NCBI GenBank assembly: GCA_964571595.1
Contig: CAZNCJ010000100.1
Coordinates: 1 to 7,225, forward strand
Direction of reading: 5' to 3'
Source of the DNA: CALCKU01 sp964571595
Lineage (GTDB): Bacteria > Pseudomonadota > Alphaproteobacteria > Caulobacterales > Maricaulaceae
Length of the DNA stretch: 7,225 nucleotides
Shown: positions 4,287-7,225 of the stretch, piece by piece
How the letters are laid out: each line of letters opens with the position of its first letter
Numbering within the stretch: position 1 is the first letter of the stretch
Program-made: the position numbers and the translations under genes
The notes under the pieces: generated by a model
Databases searched by the model: none
What the model was told of the DNA's origin: nothing
The model's input: only the letters and a program-made list of their open reading frames with translations

Positions 4287-7225
4287 TTAAACGCCAGCGG
4301 CGAGAGAGAGCCGGTCGACAAGTTCGGCGTTTATACGGCCTGTTTCTGGCAAGCCATTGGCGCGCTCAAAGCTAATAATAGCCGCCCGTGTTTTAGGTCC
4401 TACAGAGCCGTCAGCCCCGCCCGCATCATAGCCGAGCTGATCGAGTAGCGTTTGAGCCTGTTTAATTTGATCTTTTTGCGCGATATTTACGTTTTCATTA
4501 TTGGGTGCCCAAGCCACATTGCGGAAAATCCCATTCGCGTTTTCGTCAATCTTAAGCGGCTTGAATTTGGCGGCGCGCTTATCGGCGGCCAGTTTTGTAT
4601 CATCATTAAGTTTAGCCCCCAAAATCGGTAAGCGTTGGCGGGCGAGTTGGTCCCCTTGCGAGGCCGCGATGGCGTACCAGACATAGGCTTCAGATATATC
4701 TTGCGGCAATCCTTGACCGGATTCAAATAAGACACCGAGATTAAACTGAGAATCGACAACTCCGCGCTTTGCCGCTTTTTCAAACCATGAGGCGGCGGTT
4801 TCCATTTCAGTTGCGACACCGCCGCGCCCTTCGGCATAATACAGAGCCAGATCATGCATGGCGATGCGATTACCGTTACGCGCCGCACGTTGGGTAAGGA
4901 CTAAAGCTGTTTCAAGGTCTTGTTCCACGCCTTCGCCGACTTCATAGAGTTTTGCCAATCTATATTGAGCGGCGGGTTGGTTTTTATCTGACGAGGCGCG
5001 AATAAGGCGCACGGCTTCATCTGTTCGCCCTGATTGCAGATAGGATAAACCTAGCTGAAATTGCGCGACTGCATCCCCCGCATTTGCAGCTGATTGTAAT
5101 GAATTGGCTTTGTCTGAGGAGGGGGCAAGGCGCGGGGCCGTATTGTCTTGATACTGTCCAATAGGCTCGGAAGTTTGAATTTCAACATTTGCGAATTTAT
5201 TGATCTGGTCCGAGCTTTGGCCTAGAGAATTTTGTCCCTGAGAATTTTGTCCAACGACTAATGGCTGGGTTGCCCGCGCATTATCCGAACTTGCCAGGAG
5301 TTCGTCCGATTTCGCCTTATATCCCAAAAGAGTTTTGCCGCCCAATAAGCCAATAGCGGCCACACCTACGGCTAAGGCCGCATAGCGTTTTGTTTGGGGA
5401 GCAAGAGAGGGTATTTTTAGCGGAAGAGAGGCTTTTTCTTTAATTTTTTCAAAATTCGCCGGGCGCGAAGAGCCGAGGCCTTGTATGTCATTTTCAGCAT
5501 AGGCCGGATCAGCATATGGCAGATCATCATCTTGCAGGTCATCTACGAGGCCCTCAATTTGAGGCTGTGGCGGACGTGCAGGATTTAGCTCTTGGCTATC
5601 TTCGAGTTGAAAAGGCGGGGGGCTAACGGCTTCTGGAGCGCCAAAAACTACCTGCTCTGCCATGGACGGCGCTGGTATATTATTTTCTGTGCCGGCTGCC
5701 AGATAGGGATTATCCGTAGCCGCGCTTATAGGCGCGAAGCCTGTCGGGCTTTGCGTAACGCCAATTGCGTGTTGGGGCTGGGGGCTAGCTTGATAGGATT
5801 GTGGATCAAATTCCACTGGCTCTCCTAAAACCTGTTCTGTTGGCTCAGACGAGACGCGGTCTTGCGGGACTTGTTCTTGGGGAATTTGTTCTTGGGGAAC
5901 TTGTTCTTGGGTTTGGGGCTGGGCTTGCGCAAGGTGTGTGTGTAGCGGCTGAAGTTGAGGGCCATTATCCTGTATTAATTGCGCGTAAGGATTTTTAGCA
6001 TGATGGGTTTCAGTTGCAGGTTCTACAAATTGTGTAAAGGCGTCTTCGGGTATGATTTGATCAACTGGCGCGGGCTCATGAACAGGCTCAGGTTTAACGG
6101 CAAGTGCAGTTTCAGAGGGCGTGTCGGTTAAAGTACTGATAACAGGTACACTGGCTGCAGCCATGCCTACAGACGGGAAAATAGAGGGTGGAACATCCGA
6201 CTGCGTTGAAACCTTTGGGGTGTTTAATATATCTGACGCTTGCTCTGCCCCGGTTTCAGGAAAGAGCGCATGCACGGACTTGTTATATGGATTATCGTCA
6301 ATTATCCCAGAGGCTGTCTCAGATATAGTGCCAAGCCCTGGTTTTGAAAGTGAAGCCTGTAAACCGTATTCTAGGCTTTCAATACGCGTTTTTAGCGTTG
6401 AGATGAGCCTTTCATTTTCCGCTTCATTTGCACGCTGTTCCGCTTCCAGACTCTCTATGCGTTGCTCTAGAACGCGTCGTTGGAGTTCAGTTTCTGCCTG
6501 ATCACCCACTTCAATGGATTCCAGTTTTTCTTGCACATTTTGGGTTAAGCTGTCTGAGCGAGCCTTTAATTCCTTGGTTAAGAGCGCGACTCTGTCCCCG
6601 ATAGACCTGAACGCCTCAGCGCTCTGGGTTTCGACCTGCTCTATTTTGCTACTAAGCGTGCTTTGAGAGGCCTCAAGCTCTTGGCGTAATGCGACTGTGT
6701 CTTCTTTAATTTGGGCGGTTTCTTGCTGGATTTTGAGTGTTTCAGCACGCTGTTCTTCGGCTTGGGCCTTAAGTTGACTATCCACAGCTTGGGCAATGGC
6801 AGCAATATGGCGATTAATCTTGGAGAGGGCTTTATTCTGGGTAGCTTCAATATTATCCAGGCGTGTTTGTGCATGGATCAGCGCAGCTTCTATTTGGGGC
6901 TGAGATGAGCTTTCAAGCGCTGTTTGTAGATCACTGCGTATGGAGCTTTGTGCGCTTTGCACCATATGGGTCATTTTGTGTGAGAGGTCGTCAACACGGC
7001 GCTTTAGGGCTGCATCATGATTGTTTGCGTCTTTGCCGAGACTATCGCGTAATGAATGAAAGGCCGTTTCGACGGATTTTACATTTTTGCGGGTGACACT
7101 ATCGGCACGTTTCAGGCGCACCTCCAGTTTTGCGACATGGGTGTATAAGTCTTTAAGTGTTGTTGGAACTGGCTTTGTAGCAGTCTTATTCGGGGCTGGC
7201 TTTTTTGCCGTAAGTTTATTTGGGG
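4287..7225 (-). CDS. podJ: PodJ-like polar organising protein (coiled coil, membrane span, Sel1 repeats, peptidoglycan-binding domain), 5' end outside the window
   Basis: Seen: 978 codons open to the right edge. A GTG at 7119-7121 could begin a 944-residue product, but 34 further codons upstream are open, with no ATG and no Shine-Dalgarno, so the true start is outside. Numbering from that GTG: a Gln/Glu/Ala-rich coiled coil (1-255, beginning VRLKRADSV); a Pro/Gln/acidic, probably disordered linker (256-575) with NPY motifs at 277, 377 and 471; one membrane span (580-599) after Lys578-Arg579, so the N-terminus should be cytoplasmic; a short periplasmic linker; three or four Sel1-like repeats (678-821); and a PG_binding_1 domain (880-940) with LGYDAGGADGSVGPKTRAAI. 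Known: this order matches Caulobacter PodJ (974 residues), which places signalling and pilus/holdfast factors at the new pole and is processed in its periplasmic part. The name rests on architecture; other Sel1/peptidoglycan-binding proteins of Alphaproteobacteria share the layout. Convergent with ggt, 29 bp apart. Confidence 0.85.
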   Translation of the reverse strand, partial: PNKLTAKKPAPNKTATKPVPTTLKDLYTHVAKLEVRLKRADSVTRKNVKSVETAFHSLRDSLGKDANNHDAALKRRVDDLSHKMTHMVQSAQSSIRSDLQTALESSSQPQIEAALIHAQTRLDNIEATQNKALSKINRHIAAIAQAVDSQLKAQAEEQRAETLKIQQETAQIKEDTVALRQELEASQSTLSSKIEQVETQSAEAFRSIGDRVALLTKELKARSDSLTQNVQEKLESIEVGDQAETELQRRVLEQRIESLEAEQRANEAENERLISTLKTRIESLEYGLQASLSKPGLGTISETASGIIDDNPYNKSVHALFPETGAEQASDILNTPKVSTQSDVPPSIFPSVGMAAASVPVISTLTDTPSETALAVKPEPVHEPAPVDQIIPEDAFTQFVEPATETHHAKNPYAQLIQDNGPQLQPLHTHLAQAQPQTQEQVPQEQIPQEQVPQDRVSSEPTEQVLGEPVEFDPQSYQASPQPQHAIGVTQSPTGFAPISAATDNPYLAAGTENNIPAPSMAEQVVFGAPEAVSPPPFQLEDSQELNPARPPQPQIEGLVDDLQDDDLPYADPAYAENDIQGLGSSRPANFEKIKEKASLPLKIPSLAPQTKRYAALAVGVAAIGLLGGKTLLGYKAKSDELLASSDNARATQPLVVGQNSQGQNSLGQSSDQINKFANVEIQTSEPIGQYQDNTAPRLAPSSDKANSLQSAANAGDAVAQFQLGLSYLQSGRTDEAVRLIRASSDKNQPAAQYRLAKLYEVGEGVEQDLETALVLTQRAARNGNRIAMHDLALYYAEGRGGVATEMETAASWFEKAAKRGVVDSQFNLGVLFESGQGLPQDISEAYVWYAIAASQGDQLARQRLPILGAKLNDDTKLAADKRAAKFKPLKIDENANGIFRNVAWAPNNENVNIAQKDQIKQAQTLLDQLGYDAGGADGSVGPKTRAAIISFERANGLPETGRINAELVDRLSLAAGV
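5225..5252 (-). repeat. Two 13-bp direct repeats in the periplasmic linker of the PodJ-like gene
   Basis: GAGAATTTTGTCC occurs at 5225-5237 and 5240-5252, period 15 bp. It encodes a repeated GQNS unit (GQNSQGQNSLGQSSDQ, residues 624-639 from the GTG) between the membrane span and the Sel1 repeats. In-frame period, so copy-number change would preserve the reading frame. Confidence 0.75.
5866..5910 (-). repeat. Three tandem 15-bp repeats encoding PQEQV/I units
   Basis: Three adjacent 15-bp units (5866-5880, 5881-5895, 5896-5910) share TTGTTCTTGG and differ only in the first five to six bases. On the coding strand they give EQVPQEQIPQEQVPQ (residues 406-420 from the GTG), flanked by degenerate copies (QPQTQ before, DRV after). 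The in-frame minisatellite lies in the disordered cytoplasmic linker of the PodJ-like protein. Confidence 0.85.

Noticed and set aside
4273..4291. TTTAAG/CTTAAA inverted repeat as a bidirectional terminator
   Set aside because: Six AT-rich pairs with no GC core and no following T run; too weak.
4487..4888. A 133-codon minus-strand frame within the PodJ-like gene
   Set aside because: Lies inside the Sel1-coding stretch in another frame, with low-complexity shadow composition and no ribosome binding site of note.
5866..5910. CRISPR-like repeat array
   Set aside because: The units are 15 bp, directly adjacent with no spacers, and in frame in a coding region; a minisatellite.
6121..6501. A 126-codon plus-strand frame opposite the PodJ-like gene
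   Set aside because: Serine/alanine/cysteine-rich antisense of the linker and coiled coil, with no domain-like sequence; a mirror of the real gene.
7129..7142. DnaA-box-like TTATACACC on the minus strand
   Set aside because: Matches TTATNCACA at all but the last base, but it lies alone within coding sequence, so it is probably chance.

Overview
The window looks like a chromosomal core region of an alphaproteobacterium from the Caulobacter-related group (Caulobacterales, Maricaulales or Hyphomonadaceae-like). The main evidence is a clear gcrA, a cell-cycle regulator largely confined to Alphaproteobacteria, and a long coiled-coil / membrane / Sel1 / peptidoglycan-binding protein with the layout of the polarity factor PodJ. 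GANTC, the CcrM methylation site that GcrA reads, is also rare: six by eye against about 28 expected by chance. Base composition is moderate, near half G+C, so this is not a high-GC Caulobacter itself. I see no insertion sequence, phage gene, tRNA, rRNA or CRISPR.

Layout. Positions 1-689 (minus strand) hold the N-terminal 229 codons of an acetylornithine-type class III aminotransferase (argD), cut by the window edge. Upstream of it, probably in the same operon, is an ABC-2 type transporter permease (716-1540, minus). Positions 1541-1840 are a divergent, AT-rich control region full of inverted and direct repeats. It faces gcrA (1841-2356, plus), which ends at a good rho-independent terminator (2387-2414). 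A short leader with a hairpin (2415-2496) precedes a lipoprotein-type gamma-glutamyltransferase (2497-4257, plus). The rest (4287-7225, minus) is a PodJ-like gene, convergent with ggt across only 29 bp. It reads open past the right edge, so its true start is outside the window.

How the genes fit together. GcrA (transcription at methylated GANTC promoters) and the PodJ-like protein (pole organisation at the envelope) both belong to the dimorphic cell-cycle programme. argD and ggt are metabolic, in arginine biosynthesis and periplasmic gamma-glutamyl/glutathione hydrolysis. The permease has no ATPase partner in view. I found no convincing new multi-gene system. The most interesting items are the repeat architecture between the permease and gcrA, where a perfect 16-bp inverted repeat places a TATAGT hexamer facing each gene, the evenly spaced NPY motifs and short tandem repeats in the PodJ-like linker, and the GANTC depletion.
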